A stretch of 64,000 nucleotides of DNA, taken from positions 1 to 64,000 of the forward strand of contig NZ_QICN01000010.1 in the NCBI RefSeq assembly GCF_003201205.1, read 5' to 3'. Below, in pieces: positions 1 through 9,216 of the stretch. Position numbers and translations under genes: made by a program. The notes beneath the pieces were generated by a model. It was not told the DNA's origin. It searched no databases and saw only the letters and a list, made by a program, of their open reading frames with translations. The stretch's first letter is position 1. Every line of letters begins with the position of its first letter. This DNA comes from Sinimarinibacterium flocculans (lineage in GTDB: Bacteria > Pseudomonadota > Gammaproteobacteria > Nevskiales > Nevskiaceae).

Positions 1-740
1 CCTGCTGCTACGTCGTGCGCACGGGCTGCGCGTGGCGGATGCTGCCGAGCGAGTTCCCGCACTGGGACAACGTCTACAAGACCTTTCGTCGATGGAGCGC
101 GCAAGGCAAGTTTGAACAGATGCATGATCGTCTGCGCAGCCTGTGGCGCGAGCGCGAGGCCCGCACCGCCGCACCGACGGCAGCGGTGCTGGATGCGCAA
201 TCCACACGCAGCTCGCCGCAGGGCGGCGAGCGTGGCTTCGATGCCGGCAAGAAGGTGAAGGGGCGCAAGCGCAATCTTGTGGTCGATACCTTGGGCCTGC
301 TGTTGGCCGTGACCGTCACCGCCGCCAGTGTGCAGGACCGCGACGCCGCGCATGCGGTCGTTGCCACCGCCAAGCAGAAGTATCCTTCGGTGCAGACCCT
401 GTTCGTCGATGGCGGCTACGCTGGCCGCTGTGCACAAACCCTTAACCAGACGCACGCGCTGACCGTCGAGGTGGTCCGCCACCCCGCCAATGGCAACGGC
501 GGATCGTGGCATCACGCTGCTCAGGGCCAGTTGTTCCCTGTCAGGGCCGATGCCAACGGCTTCGTCGTCCTTCCCAAGCGCTGGGTGGTTGAACGCACCC
601 ACGGTTGGAACGAGCGCGCGCGCAGACTCATCATGCATCACGATCGCCTGGCGAACGTCTCGGAGGCCTGGATCTGGCTTGCAGAGGCACGGCTCCTCCT
701 GCGTCGTCTGACAACCTGATTGTTTTGTCTACACCCTCTC
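1..740 (+). mobile_element. Right part of an IS5-family insertion sequence
   Basis: The element enters from beyond the left window edge and carries a DDE transposase. Downstream of the transposase stop, 720-740 reads on the minus strand as GAGAGGGTGTAGACAAAACA, which looks like the right inverted repeat of an IS5-type element. The left repeat is outside the window, so the boundary and any target duplication cannot be confirmed. The host sequence resumes about 50 bases before the start of the L,D-transpeptidase gene. Confidence 0.6.
3..719 (+). CDS. IS5-family DDE transposase (5' end outside window)
   Basis: This is the catalytic part of an IS5-family transposase that cuts and re-joins its own element. 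The frame is open from base 3, and the residues just before the first possible internal start (a GTG at 15) still match the family (YVVRTGCAWRMLP), so the true start lies upstream. The DDE triad is visible: Asp in VLDAQS, Asp in FVDGGYAG and Glu in WVVERTHGW. The C-terminal end (WLAEARLLLRRL) is also family-like. The core is therefore intact and the element may be active if the missing N-terminus is complete. It is oriented toward the L,D-transpeptidase gene. Confidence 0.88.
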   Translation, partial: CCYVVRTGCAWRMLPSEFPHWDNVYKTFRRWSAQGKFEQMHDRLRSLWREREARTAAPTAAVLDAQSTRSSPQGGERGFDAGKKVKGRKRNLVVDTLGLLLAVTVTAASVQDRDAAHAVVATAKQKYPSVQTLFVDGGYAGRCAQTLNQTHALTVEVVRHPANGNGGSWHHAAQGQLFPVRADANGFVVLPKRWVVERTHGWNERARRLIMHHDRLANVSEAWIWLAEARLLLRRLTT

Positions 741-790
741 AGTCCTATGCGGCAAACATCGGTGGCGTGAACACCGTGCCGCTTGCTTCG

Positions 791-2446
791 ATGACGTCGA
801 GAAACCTGCTGGCTGCGCTCGCTGCGCTGGCCGCCGTGGCGCTCGGCGCCTGCGCCGAACGCGACGCCGGCCTGCAGGACGTGCGGGCGGCGCTGATCGA
901 ACAGCTTCGCCAGCCGCAGGATCAGGATCGCGCCATCGCCGCGTTCTACGCCCGACGTGACCACGAACCCTTCTGGACCCGCGCCAACGACAACGGTGGC
1001 GACGCTGCCGCCGGCCCGGCCCAGGCCTTGCTCGAACAGCTGCGCAGCGCCGATGCGCGCGGTCTGCTGCGTGCGCCCTACAAGCCGGAATCGGTGGCGG
1101 CGCAACTCGGCCTGCGCATGGACCCGACGCTGCGCGCTCAGACCGAGATCGCCCTGAGCCGCGTCTACCTGCGCTATGCCGGCGACGTGACCCAGGGCCA
1201 CACCGATCCTGCCGACGTCGACGGCTGGCTGATTCCGCGACGCCCTTTCGATCCCGCGCAGGCGCTGATCCTGCTCGACGAGCACGGCGTGGAGGACGCG
1301 ATCGAAGCGCTGGAGCCCCGGACCGACGACTACCGTCGGCTGGTCGCGGCACGCCGCGAGCTGGTGCGGCGGATTCAGGAGGGCGGCTGGGAAACGGTGC
1401 AGTACGAAGGCGTGATCGAGCCGGGCGAGCAGCATCCGGTGCTGCCGAAGATCCGGCAGCGGCTGCTGGCCGGCGGCGAGCTGGCGCGCGACGAATCTGG
1501 TGACGATCCGCAACGCTACGACGAGGCAACGGTCGCGGCGGTCAAGGACTTCCAGCGTCGCCACGGTATCGCCGACGACGGTGTGCTCGGTCCCGAGGTA
1601 CAGGCGATGCTCAACGTCAGCGCTGAGCAGCGGCTCGAACAGGTGGACTGGAATCTCGAACGCCTGCGCTGGCTGCCCGATCCGCCGCAGAGCCGGCATG
1701 TCGCGGTGAATCTCGCCGGCTTCCGGCTGCGCGCCTTCGACGGCGACGAGGTCGTGCTGAGCATGCCGGTGATCGTCGGCAAGGAACGGCACGCGACGCC
1801 GGCGTTCGCCGACGAGATCGAGTACCTACAGATCAACCCGTACTGGAACGTGCCCGACTCGATCATCGTCAACGAGATCGCTCCCAAGATCGTCGACGAC
1901 CCCGACTACCTGCGCGCGAACGACATGGAAGTCGTGCGCGAGCCGGGACCGAATGCCGAGTCGATCGATCCCGCCGGAATCGACTGGGCCGGCTACGCGG
2001 GTTCCGGTGACGACTTTCCGTACCTGCTGCGTCAGCGCCCCGGGCCGAAGAACGCACTGGGCCGCATCAAGTTCATGTTCCCGAACCGGCATGCGATCTA
2101 TCTGCACGACACGCCGGCCGGACACCTGTTCGACGAGGTCCAGCGCACCTTCAGTCATGGCTGCATCCGCGTGCGTGACCCGGTCGAGCTGGCCGACTAC
2201 CTGCTCGACGGCCAGCCGGACTGGGACGCCGAGCGCGTGCGCGAGGCCGTCGACGGTGGCGAGCGCAGCCGCATCGCGCTCGACGACAAGGTGCCGGTGC
2301 GCCTGTACTACCTGACCGCGTGGGTCGACGAGGACGACGAGCGCATCAGCTTCCGCCGTGACATCTACGGTCATGACGAGCGCTTGCGCGCGCGCGTCGA
2401 TGCCTTGCGCCAGCGCGCCGACGCGGGAACGAAACCGCAGGTCTAG
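791..2446 (+). CDS. L,D-transpeptidase, LdtD/YcbB type, probable lipoprotein
   Basis: This enzyme forms 3-3 cross-links in peptidoglycan. The chosen ATG gives 551 residues beginning with a lipoprotein signal (hydrophobic Leu/Ala stretch, then ALGAC), so it should be anchored in the periplasm. The open frame runs back to 605 inside the transposase gene, but that part is shadow sequence. A YcbB-type scaffold comes first, then a peptidoglycan-binding domain (about residues 220-275), then the YkuD catalytic domain (about 300-470) with SHGCIRV; the nucleophile is Cys458. An IS element ends about 50 bases upstream and may have replaced the native promoter. The gene is convergent with the SDR gene. 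Confidence 0.9.
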   Translation: MTSRNLLAALAALAAVALGACAERDAGLQDVRAALIEQLRQPQDQDRAIAAFYARRDHEPFWTRANDNGGDAAAGPAQALLEQLRSADARGLLRAPYKPESVAAQLGLRMDPTLRAQTEIALSRVYLRYAGDVTQGHTDPADVDGWLIPRRPFDPAQALILLDEHGVEDAIEALEPRTDDYRRLVAARRELVRRIQEGGWETVQYEGVIEPGEQHPVLPKIRQRLLAGGELARDESGDDPQRYDEATVAAVKDFQRRHGIADDGVLGPEVQAMLNVSAEQRLEQVDWNLERLRWLPDPPQSRHVAVNLAGFRLRAFDGDEVVLSMPVIVGKERHATPAFADEIEYLQINPYWNVPDSIIVNEIAPKIVDDPDYLRANDMEVVREPGPNAESIDPAGIDWAGYAGSGDDFPYLLRQRPGPKNALGRIKFMFPNRHAIYLHDTPAGHLFDEVQRTFSHGCIRVRDPVELADYLLDGQPDWDAERVREAVDGGERSRIALDDKVPVRLYYLTAWVDEDDERISFRRDIYGHDERLRARVDALRQRADAGTKPQV

Positions 2447-2480
2447 GAGCCCCGGCGGTTCCTGCCGCCCAGGCGCCTAG
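2443..2480. terminator. Dyad between convergent genes, possible bidirectional terminator
   Basis: CTAGGAGCC (2443-2451) and GGCGCCTAG (2472-2480) form an outer imperfect dyad, and GGCGG/CCGCC (2454-2458, 2465-2469) an inner hairpin. The outer arms contain the stop codons of both convergent genes. There is no U-tract, so termination activity is uncertain; it could also be a degenerate REP unit. Confidence 0.4.
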
Positions 2481-3238
2481 CGGCCGTCGTCGCCGCGACG
2501 GTGGATCGCGAGCGGCGCGAAGGCCTGGTCCACCGGCATCACCGAGAGGGTGTTGACGTTGACATGCGCAGGTCGCGTGGCGACCCAGTGCACGGTGTCG
2601 GCGATGTCCTCGGCCGACAGCGGCGTGGTGTTCTCGTAGACCTTCGCGGCGCGGGCGTCGTCGCCGTGGAAGCGCACGTTCGAGAACTCGGTGCCCGCGC
2701 ACAGGCCCGGCTCGATGTCGGTGACGCGCACGCCGGTACCGAGCAGGTCGGCGCGCAGGTTCAGCGAGAACTGCCGCACGAAGGCCTTGGTCGCGCCGTA
2801 GACGTTGCCGCCGGGATACGGCCATTCGCCGGCGATCGAGCCGATGTTGATCACGTGTCCGCGACGACGTTCGGTCATGCCCGGCAGCAGGGCCCTTGTC
2901 ATGTACAGCAGGCCCTTGATGTTGGTATCGACCATCCGCTCCCAGTCGTCGATACGTGCGGCGTGGGCAGGCTCTAGGCCGAGTGCGAGACCGGCGTTGT
3001 TGACGAGCACATCGACGGCCGAAAACCCGGCCGGCAGCTGCGCGGCGGCCTGCTCCACCGCGGCGCGGTCGCGCACGTCGCACTCCAGCGGCAGCACGCG
3101 TGGTCCCAGCTCCGCGGCGAGCTGACGCAGGCGTTCGCCGCGTCGCCCGCTGACGATCACCTGCGCGCCGTCCGCGGCGAAGCGCCGCGCAATCGCGGTA
3201 CCGAAGCCGGCGCTGGCGCCGGTAACGAAGACGATCAT
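2477..3238 (-). CDS. ydfG: NADP-dependent 3-hydroxy acid dehydrogenase, SDR family (YdfG-like)
   Basis: This is a classical short-chain dehydrogenase of 253 residues that matches E. coli YdfG closely along its whole length (for example the LVNNAGLALG, GNVYGATKAFVRQFSLNLR and TDIEPGL segments). YdfG oxidises L-serine, L-allo-threonine and 3-hydroxy acids, and reduces malonic semialdehyde. The cofactor motif TGASAGFG is at residues 6-13, SGRR after the second strand suggests NADP preference, and the catalytic Ser and YxxxK (YGATK) are present near residues 140-156. It is the last gene of a minus-strand run with the hydroxylase and GntR regulator, 63 bases downstream of the hydroxylase. The physiological substrate is inferred. 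Confidence 0.9.
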   Translation of the reverse strand: MIVFVTGASAGFGTAIARRFAADGAQVIVSGRRGERLRQLAAELGPRVLPLECDVRDRAAVEQAAAQLPAGFSAVDVLVNNAGLALGLEPAHAARIDDWERMVDTNIKGLLYMTRALLPGMTERRRGHVINIGSIAGEWPYPGGNVYGATKAFVRQFSLNLRADLLGTGVRVTDIEPGLCAGTEFSNVRFHGDDARAAKVYENTTPLSAEDIADTVHWVATRPAHVNVNTLSVMPVDQAFAPLAIHRRGDDGR

Positions 3239-3301
3239 GACCTCGGGCCGTGTCGGGTTGCGGCGCGCAGGGTGCGCCAGCGGTGCCGATGGCGCAAGCC
3301 G

Positions 3302-4015
3302 TCAGCGGGTGCCTACCGCATGCGTGGTGCCCGAGCGACCGACGTCCTCGACCTTGGGCGCGGTGCCGAACAGACGGTCGCCCAGGCCCATGGACACGCC
3401 CCACCAGTAGTTCTCGTTGCGGAAGTGGTGGTAGCGATGCTCGCGCACGCGGCGCTTGTAGTACGCATGGTCCGGACACCACGGAATGTGCGCGAGAAAG
3501 TGCACCCATTCGTAGTGCAGGCCGAGCAGCAGATAGGCGGTGACGCCGCTGAGCACCCATTCCTTCCACGGCCAGAGCGCCCACAGCAGCAGTGCGACCG
3601 TCGGCGCGACGAGCAGATGCACGTGGCGCGGAATGAAGACCCAGGCCAGATTCCACGGGTCGGCGTGGTGGCGACGGTGAGTCTTCGGCAGGTAGAAGTC
3701 GATCGTGCGGCCGAACAGCCTGCGCGGCCGGAAGTGCAGCATGACCACGTGGATCAGCCACTCGTTGACCGGAAAGTAGGCGAGTACGCCGAGGGCGATA
3801 GCGGCGTCGATCCAGCCGAACCCGCCCAGCGCGATGCGCCAGCCGCCGAACAGCAGCACGAACCCCGCAATGATCAGGCTGCTCGGGTGCGACCAGAACA
3901 CGCGCAACGCGGCACCGGCGTCTCGCGGCAGGCTGTCCGGTGGACGCATCGGGTTGCGCTGCGCCGTCTCGTGGGCCGCGATCATCCGCCCGTCGTCGAT
4001 CTTCGCCTGCTTCAC
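3302..4015 (-). CDS. Fatty acid hydroxylase / sterol desaturase family membrane protein
   Basis: This is a 237-residue integral membrane di-iron oxygenase of the fatty acid hydroxylase superfamily. The histidine clusters that bind iron are visible: HVVMLH, HRRHH, and the late group HEWVHFLAH plus EHRYHH. Several hydrophobic helices precede and separate them. Members hydroxylate or desaturate lipid acyl chains, sterols or carotenoids; the substrate here cannot be told from sequence. The start codon overlaps the stop of the upstream FadR-type regulator by 4 bases (ATGA), so the two are translationally coupled, which suggests a lipid-related signal controls it. Confidence 0.85.
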   Translation of the reverse strand: MKQAKIDDGRMIAAHETAQRNPMRPPDSLPRDAGAALRVFWSHPSSLIIAGFVLLFGGWRIALGGFGWIDAAIALGVLAYFPVNEWLIHVVMLHFRPRRLFGRTIDFYLPKTHRRHHADPWNLAWVFIPRHVHLLVAPTVALLLWALWPWKEWVLSGVTAYLLLGLHYEWVHFLAHIPWCPDHAYYKRRVREHRYHHFRNENYWWGVSMGLGDRLFGTAPKVEDVGRSGTTHAVGTR

Positions 4016-4758
4016 GGCCGACCTCCCTGCGCCTCGACGGCATCGAGTGCGCGCTCCAGGGCCTGACGGCCGATCTCCACGTGGCGCCGACCGGCGGCGC
4101 GGGCCGCTTCCGGGTCGCCGGTGCGCACGGCGCGGGCGATCGCCGTCAGGTTCTCGGCATCGCGGAACTCGGGTTCGAGCACCGTTGCCAGGATGTCCTG
4201 AACCTGGGTGTAGGTCTTGGTCATCGAGTTGAACGCGAGCCGGAAGGCGATGTTGCCGCCGCGCTCGACCAGCTTCTTCCAGAACGCCAGCGCCAGCGCC
4301 TGCAGGGCCCGGGTGTCCCTGGCCTGCGCGCGCATCTGCGCCAGAACCTCATCGAGTTCATCGGCCAGGCGGGCGCCGCCCTTGCGGGCCGCAGCGGCGG
4401 CGATGTCCGGGGCCAGCGCCGACCGCATCGCCATGATCGAGCGTACGACGCCGCCATTGAGTCGGCCGTCGCCATCCACCAGCAGATTCGGCAGCAATTC
4501 CAGCCCCCCCTCGTCGAGATAGTCGAGCACCACGCTGTTGCCGCCCTGGCGCACCGCGACCAGCCCCGCCTGCTGCAGGCGCTTGATCGCCTCGCGCACG
4601 GCGCCGCGGTTCACGCCGGTGACCTCGGACAGCTCCCGCTCCGCCGGCAGCGGCGCGCCGGCGGCCAGTTCGCCGCGCAGGATCTTGCCCCTGATCTGCC
4701 GGTAGACCGAGTCGGACAGCGATTCGCGGCGGGCGACGGAGAAAGCCGATCTTGTCAT
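4012..4758 (-). CDS. GntR-family (FadR subfamily, FCD domain) transcriptional regulator
   Basis: This is a 248-residue repressor or activator. The winged helix-turn-helix is at about residues 12-75 (SDSVYRQIRGKILRGELAAGAPLPAERELSEVTGVNRGAVREAIKRLQQAGLV), followed by an all-helical FCD ligand-binding domain. It heads an operon with the fatty acid hydroxylase (4-base overlap). A TGGT-N11-ACCA dyad touches its start codon and is a likely autoregulatory operator. The ligand is unknown; a fatty acid or acyl-CoA would fit the neighbour. Confidence 0.88.
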   Translation of the reverse strand: MTRSAFSVARRESLSDSVYRQIRGKILRGELAAGAPLPAERELSEVTGVNRGAVREAIKRLQQAGLVAVRQGGNSVVLDYLDEGGLELLPNLLVDGDGRLNGGVVRSIMAMRSALAPDIAAAAARKGGARLADELDEVLAQMRAQARDTRALQALALAFWKKLVERGGNIAFRLAFNSMTKTYTQVQDILATVLEPEFRDAENLTAIARAVRTGDPEAARAAGRRHVEIGRQALERALDAVEAQGGRP

Positions 4759-4759
4759 G

Positions 4760-4783
4760 TGGTCAACTTATCATACCAGTTGA
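4760..4783. promoter_or_regulatory. Candidate GntR operator
   Basis: TGGT (4760-4763) and ACCA (4775-4778) are separated by 11 bases, and TCAACT (4763-4768) with AGTTGA (4778-4783) forms an overlapping dyad. It lies directly before the GntR start codon, in a locally AT-richer stretch. FCD-type GntR proteins typically bind TGGT/ACCA half-sites. Confidence 0.5.
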
Positions 4784-4935
4784 GCGATGCCAACCGTGCC
4801 GGCCCTGCCTCGTGCGTCAGACTTCGGCTATCGTGCGCCTCGTCCGGCCTGGCCGGGCGGCTTCCCCATCCCTTGCCCCCGATGTCCCCGGACCGGCCCT
4901 TGCCGCGTGGCTGCCGGGCTGCTGGAGCATCCCGA

Positions 4936-5721
4936 ATGAGAGAGATCATGTACGACCAGAGCAGTGTCGTGATCGTCATGGTGCTGTTGCTGTCGATGAT
5001 CGCGGTGATCGAACTGGGCTTCCGGATCGGGGCGCGCTGGGCCGCGAGCACGGTCGAGTCGTCGCGCTCGCAGGTCAGCGCGATCCAGGCCTCGCTGCTC
5101 GGCGTACTCGGCCTGCTGTTGGCGTTCACGCTGTCGCTGGCGCTGCAGCGCTTCGACGCCCGCAGCCAGGCCGTCGTCGAGGAGGCCAATGCCATCGGCA
5201 CGGCGTGGTTGCGCACCGATCTGTTGCCGGCGGCGCAGCGCGAGCAGGCGCGCGAGCAGATGCGCCACTACATCGACCTGCGCGTGCAGGCGGGAGCGCG
5301 GGCCACCACCGACGTGGATGCGCGCGCCGGCCTGCTGGCGGCGTCGGCGCATGCGCAAACCGCGATGTGGCGTACCGCCACCGAGGCGGCGGCGGCCGAT
5401 CCGGGGCCGGTGACCTCGGGACTGTTCATCCAGGCGCTGAACGAGGTCTTCGATGCCTACGGACGGCGCGCGGCGGCACTCGAACGTCACGTGCCGGAGA
5501 TCGTGCTGTTCCTGCTCTACGGCACCTTCCTGCTGACCGGCAGCATCGTCGGCTTCACGTCCGGCCTGTCGGGCCAGCGTGCGTCCTTCGTGACCTACGT
5601 GATGGTCGTGCTGATCGTGCTGCTGGTCTTCATCATCATCGACCTCGACCGGCCGCGGCGCGGCTTGATCGAGGTCAACCAGGCCAGCCTCGTCGAGCTG
5701 CAGGCGCTGACCGCGCCCTAG
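4936..5721 (+). CDS. Membrane protein of the DUF4239 (bestrophin-like) type
   Basis: This 261-residue protein has an N-terminal membrane helix ([19 protein letters not shown]), a second helix ([19 protein letters not shown]), a long soluble middle part (about 75-185), and two helices near the C-terminus ([19 protein letters not shown] and [20 protein letters not shown]). This arrangement and the closing IDLDRPRRG motif are typical of DUF4239 proteins, whose function is not established. A second ATG at 4948 would also serve as start. Its stop codon overlaps that of the convergent argH gene by 4 bases. The 177-base gap upstream holds the GntR operator and no other clear signal. Confidence 0.75.
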   Translation: MREIMYDQSSVVIVMVLLLSMIAVIELGFRIGARWAASTVESSRSQVSAIQASLLGVLGLLLAFTLSLALQRFDARSQAVVEEANAIGTAWLRTDLLPAAQREQAREQMRHYIDLRVQAGARATTDVDARAGLLAASAHAQTAMWRTATEAAAADPGPVTSGLFIQALNEVFDAYGRRAAALERHVPEIVLFLLYGTFLLTGSIVGFTSGLSGQRASFVTYVMVVLIVLLVFIIIDLDRPRRGLIEVNQASLVELQALTAP

Positions 5722-7127
5722 CGGTTCTGCCGCGCCCGCGCGATCGCTGCCCGCACCTGTGCGGGCGCGGTCGCGCCGACATGGTTGCGGGCATTGAGCG
5801 AGCCTTCGAGCGTGATGCGTGCGTAGACATCCTGCCCGATCAGCGGCGAGAAGCCCTTGAGCTCGTCGAGCGACAGCTCCGACAGGTCACAGCCCTTCTT
5901 GGCTGCGAAGCCGACGGCGCTGCCGACGGCGTGGTGGGCGTCGCGGAACGGCAGGCCCTTGCCGACGAGGTAGTCGGCGAGGTCCGTGGCGGTCGAGAAG
6001 CCCTTGGCGGCGGCGGCGCGACAGTTGTCGCGGCGCACCGTGATCGCCGGAATCATCTCGGCGTAGACCTGCAGGCACAGCGACACGGTGTCGACGGTGT
6101 CGAACAGCGGCGGCTTGTCTTCCTGGTTGTCGCGGTTGTAGGCCAGCGGCTGGCCCTTCATCAGCACCAGCAGGGCATTGAGGTTGCCGACCACGCGGCC
6201 GGTCTTGCCGCGCACCAGCTCGGGCACGTCCGGGTTCTTCTTCTGCGGCATGATCGAGCTGCCGGTGCAGAAGCGGTCGGGCAGGTCGACGAAGGCGAAC
6301 ATCGGCGTCGCCCAGAGGATCAGTTCCTCGCTCCAGCGCGACAGGTGCACGAGGGTCAGGCTCGCCGCGAAGCAGAATTCGATCGCGAAGTCGCGGTCCG
6401 ACACCGTGTCCAGCGAGTTCGCGGTCACGCCGTCGAAGCCGAGCTGCTCGGCAACGAAGGCGCGGTCGATCGGGTAGACCGTGCCGGCCAGTGCGGCCGC
6501 GCCCAGCGGCAGCAGGTTCATCCGCTGGCGGCAGTCCAGCAGCCGCGCCCGGTCGCGCAGGATCTGCTCGCGCCAGGCCAGCATGTGGTGGCCGAAGCTG
6601 ACCGGCTGCGCGATCTGCAGGTGGGTGAAGCCGGGCATCACCGTGTCCGCCTCGCGCTCGGCGAGGTCGAGCAGGCCGCCAGCGACACGGTCGATCAGCG
6701 GGACCAGCTCGTCGATGACGTCGCGCACGTACAGGCGCAGGTCGGTGGCGACCTGGTCGTTGCGCGAGCGGCCGGTGTGCAGGCGCTTACCGGCGTTGCC
6801 GATGCGGGCGGTCAGCGCGGCCTCGATGTTCATGTGCACGTCTTCGAGCTCGGTCTTCCACTCGAAGCGGCCGGCCTCGATGTCGGCGAGGATGCCGTCG
6901 AGCCCGGAGACGATGGCGTCCACGTCCGCCGACGACAGCACGCCCACCTTGCCGAGCATGCGCGCATGCGCCTGGCTGCCGCGGATGTCCTGCCGGTACA
7001 GGCGCGCATCGAAGCTCACCGATTCGGAGAAGCGCTCGACCAGCGCCGAGGTCGTTTCGGCGAAGCGGCCGCCCCACAGCTTCTGGCTGGGCTTCTGGCT
7101 GGGTTTCTGATCGGAGTTGCTGGACAT
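5718..7127 (-). CDS. argH: Argininosuccinate lyase
   Basis: It splits argininosuccinate into arginine and fumarate, the last step of arginine synthesis, as a cytoplasmic homotetramer. The chosen ATG gives 469 residues starting MSSNSDQK and reaching KLWGGRF, the conserved beginning of the family. The frame stays open upstream to 7673 but that part is shadow of the histidine kinase gene. The signature loop with the catalytic serine ([12 protein letters not shown]) is present, as are [12 protein letters not shown] and [11 protein letters not shown] small SQKP duplication precedes the core. It is divergent from algZ, as in Pseudomonas. Confidence 0.96.
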   Translation of the reverse strand: MSSNSDQKPSQKPSQKLWGGRFAETTSALVERFSESVSFDARLYRQDIRGSQAHARMLGKVGVLSSADVDAIVSGLDGILADIEAGRFEWKTELEDVHMNIEAALTARIGNAGKRLHTGRSRNDQVATDLRLYVRDVIDELVPLIDRVAGGLLDLAEREADTVMPGFTHLQIAQPVSFGHHMLAWREQILRDRARLLDCRQRMNLLPLGAAALAGTVYPIDRAFVAEQLGFDGVTANSLDTVSDRDFAIEFCFAASLTLVHLSRWSEELILWATPMFAFVDLPDRFCTGSSIMPQKKNPDVPELVRGKTGRVVGNLNALLVLMKGQPLAYNRDNQEDKPPLFDTVDTVSLCLQVYAEMIPAITVRRDNCRAAAAKGFSTATDLADYLVGKGLPFRDAHHAVGSAVGFAAKKGCDLSELSLDELKGFSPLIGQDVYARITLEGSLNARNHVGATAPAQVRAAIARARQNR

Positions 7128-7275
7128 GGCAGTGCAAACGGGAGCCGGGCGCGAATTATAGGCGTCGGACGCCAGGGGCCTGATAGCAGGCCCCGGCCGG
7201 ACGACGGGCGCGCTTGCCGGCGCGGCGCACCCCTGCGAACCTTGCTGCGGGCCAATACCTGCCGACCATCGCCGC

Positions 7276-8400
7276 GTGCAACGCATCCGACCCTCGACCG
7301 CGCAGGCACTGGACCTGTTTCCCGACTTCTGCTCGCTGCGCAGCGTGCTGACGCTGGCGTTCACGATGGAGCTGGTGGCGATCGTGCTGACGCTGGGCAG
7401 CGGCGCAACCGGACGCGCCGGCGTCGAGAAGCTGCTGCTGATCTCGCTGTACCTGCAGTGGATCAGCCTGTGCTCGGCCGCGGCGATGTGCTGGGCGCGG
7501 CGCTGGATCGGCGTGGCGCGTGCCGGCGTCGTGTTCTTCTTCTGCTGGGGCATGCTCGTGGTGATCGTGATGCTGATCGCCGATCTGGCCCACCGCATCA
7601 CGCATGCGCTGGCCTGGGCGTTCATCGCGCCGTCGCAGTCGCGGCTCGAGTTCGTGCTGCGGCACACCGGCATTGCAGCGATTGTCGCGATGCTGTTGCT
7701 GCGCTACTTCTGGGTGCGCAACCAGTGGACGATGCAGGTGCAGGCGGAGGGCGAAGCGCGCTACCAGGCGCTCAACGCACGCATCCGTCCGCACTTCCTG
7801 TTCAATGCGCTCAACAGCCTCGCCGCGCTGATCCAGGTGCGCCCGAACGAGGCCGAGATGATGGTCGAGGATCTGTCCGACCTGTTTCGCGCTAGCCTGG
7901 AGAAGCGCGGGCAGGTCGCGCCGCTGGTCGAGGAGATCGGCCTGTGCCACGCCTATCTGCGCATCGAGAAACTGCGCCTGGGCGACAAGCTCAAGGTGGA
8001 ATGGGACGTGCCCGAGGAACTGCTGAGCTGGAAGGTTCCCAAGCTGGTCGTGCAGCCGCTGATCGAGAACGCCGTGCATCACGGCGTGTCGCGGCTGGCC
8101 GGCGGCGGGGCGATCCGCATCGCGGCGCGCGAGATCTTCGGCCGCATGATCATCGAGGTGACCAACCCGATGGCCGGCGGCGACGGTCAGCCGAGCAGCG
8201 GTAACCGCATCGCCATCGACAATATTGCTCAGCGCCTGAACCTGATTTACGGTGAGGGGGCGCGCCTCGAGATGGGGCGCGATCTGCGGCTCGAAGGCGG
8301 CGTGTTCCGTGCGCGGCTGGTGCTGCCGGCGCAACCGCGCCGGGAATCGCCGGACGGGCGTGATGCGGCCAGGCGGGCGGACGATACAAGAGGGGAATGA
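7276..8400 (+). CDS. algZ: LytS/AlgZ-type sensor histidine kinase
   Basis: This is a membrane sensor of the unorthodox LytS/YehU class (AlgZ/FimS in Pseudomonas, where it acts with AlgR on alginate and type IV pili). About five hydrophobic segments fill residues 25-155, followed by the His_kinase domain with the phospho-acceptor His173 in [13 protein letters not shown], then an ATPase domain with the N-box ([11 protein letters not shown]). The start used is a GTG at 7276; no better-supported start is visible. Its stop overlaps the start of algR (ATGA), so the pair is coupled. Genes argH, algZ, algR and hemC are in the order known from Pseudomonas aeruginosa. Confidence 0.88.
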   Translation: MQRIRPSTAQALDLFPDFCSLRSVLTLAFTMELVAIVLTLGSGATGRAGVEKLLLISLYLQWISLCSAAAMCWARRWIGVARAGVVFFFCWGMLVVIVMLIADLAHRITHALAWAFIAPSQSRLEFVLRHTGIAAIVAMLLLRYFWVRNQWTMQVQAEGEARYQALNARIRPHFLFNALNSLAALIQVRPNEAEMMVEDLSDLFRASLEKRGQVAPLVEEIGLCHAYLRIEKLRLGDKLKVEWDVPEELLSWKVPKLVVQPLIENAVHHGVSRLAGGGAIRIAAREIFGRMIIEVTNPMAGGDGQPSSGNRIAIDNIAQRLNLIYGEGARLEMGRDLRLEGGVFRARLVLPAQPRRESPDGRDAARRADDTRGE

Positions 8401-9145
8401 AGATGCGCGTCGTGATCGTGGACGATGAACCGCTGGCGCGTGAACGCCTGCGCCGCCTGCTGCAGGAGTTTCCGGGCTACGAGGTCGTCGGCGAGGCCGG
8501 CGACGGCGAGACCGCGCTCGACGTGATCGATGACGAGGAGCCCGATCTGGTGCTGCTCGACATCCGCATGGGCGGGATCGACGGTCTGCAGGTCGGTCGC
8601 CAGCTCGCCGAGATGGACGTGCCGCCGGCGGTGATCTTCACCACGGCCTATTCCGAACACGCGCTGTCGGCCTTCGACGCCAGCGCTCAGGGTTACCTGC
8701 TCAAGCCGATCCGGCTCGAGAAGCTGCGCGATGCCCTGCAGCGCGTACGCAAGCCAACCCGGGCGCAGAAGCCGCAGGGTGCGGCCCCCGGCGACGGCGG
8801 CAAGCCCAAGCGTGAGTTCGTGCTGGCGACGACACGCGACGGTCTGGTGCGGGTGCCGGTCGACGAGATCCTGTACTTCCTCGCCGACCAGAAATACACC
8901 ACGGTCTACCACCTGCACGGTGAGGTGCTGATCGAAGAGTCCCTGAAGACGCTGGAAGCAGACTTCGAGCCGCTGTTCCTGCGCGTTCACCGCAAGGCGC
9001 TGGTCAACACGCGCTGCATCGCCGGGCTCGAGCGCGACCGCCAGGGCGATCCGCATCACTGGCTCAAGCTCAAGCACGTCAACGATCCGCTGCCGGTGTC
9101 GCGGCGGCGGCTGGCCGAGGTGCGGAGATTCCTCACCGACACTGA
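8397..9145 (+). CDS. algR: AlgR-type LytTR response regulator (stop codon missing; frame open to 9827)
   Basis: The receiver domain (about residues 1-115) has the acidic pair DDEP and the phospho-acceptor Asp in [10 protein letters not shown]. The LytTR DNA-binding domain (about 140-248) ends with [18 protein letters not shown], where the family normally stops. Here the frame has no stop: it runs on to 9827 through the hemC gene in another frame, giving an implausible 476-residue product. A TGA at 9143-9145 lies one frame away, so one missing base in the last few codons would restore a protein of about 248 residues. I give the conserved part as the gene. It is probably a real or sequencing frameshift, less likely a genuine extension. 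Confidence 0.8.
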
Positions 9146-9216
9146 GCGCGGCGCAGGGCCCGGACCGGAGACTCGTGGGACAATGCGGGCTCCGGACACT
9201 GGGCACGCTTTCTCGC

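Noticed and set aside
11-60. Possible start of the transposase at the GTG at 15
   Set aside because: Residues before it in the same frame still match IS5 transposases, so the gene begins outside the window.
605-790. N-terminal extension of the L,D-transpeptidase into the transposase gene
   Set aside because: The lipoprotein signal begins at the ATG at 791; the upstream residues are a shifted frame of the transposase.
4752-7895. Open frame of 1047 codons on the plus strand
   Set aside because: It is the antisense of argH and a shifted frame of the DUF4239-type and histidine kinase genes. The product is an Arg/Gly/Ala/His-rich shadow typical of high-GC DNA.
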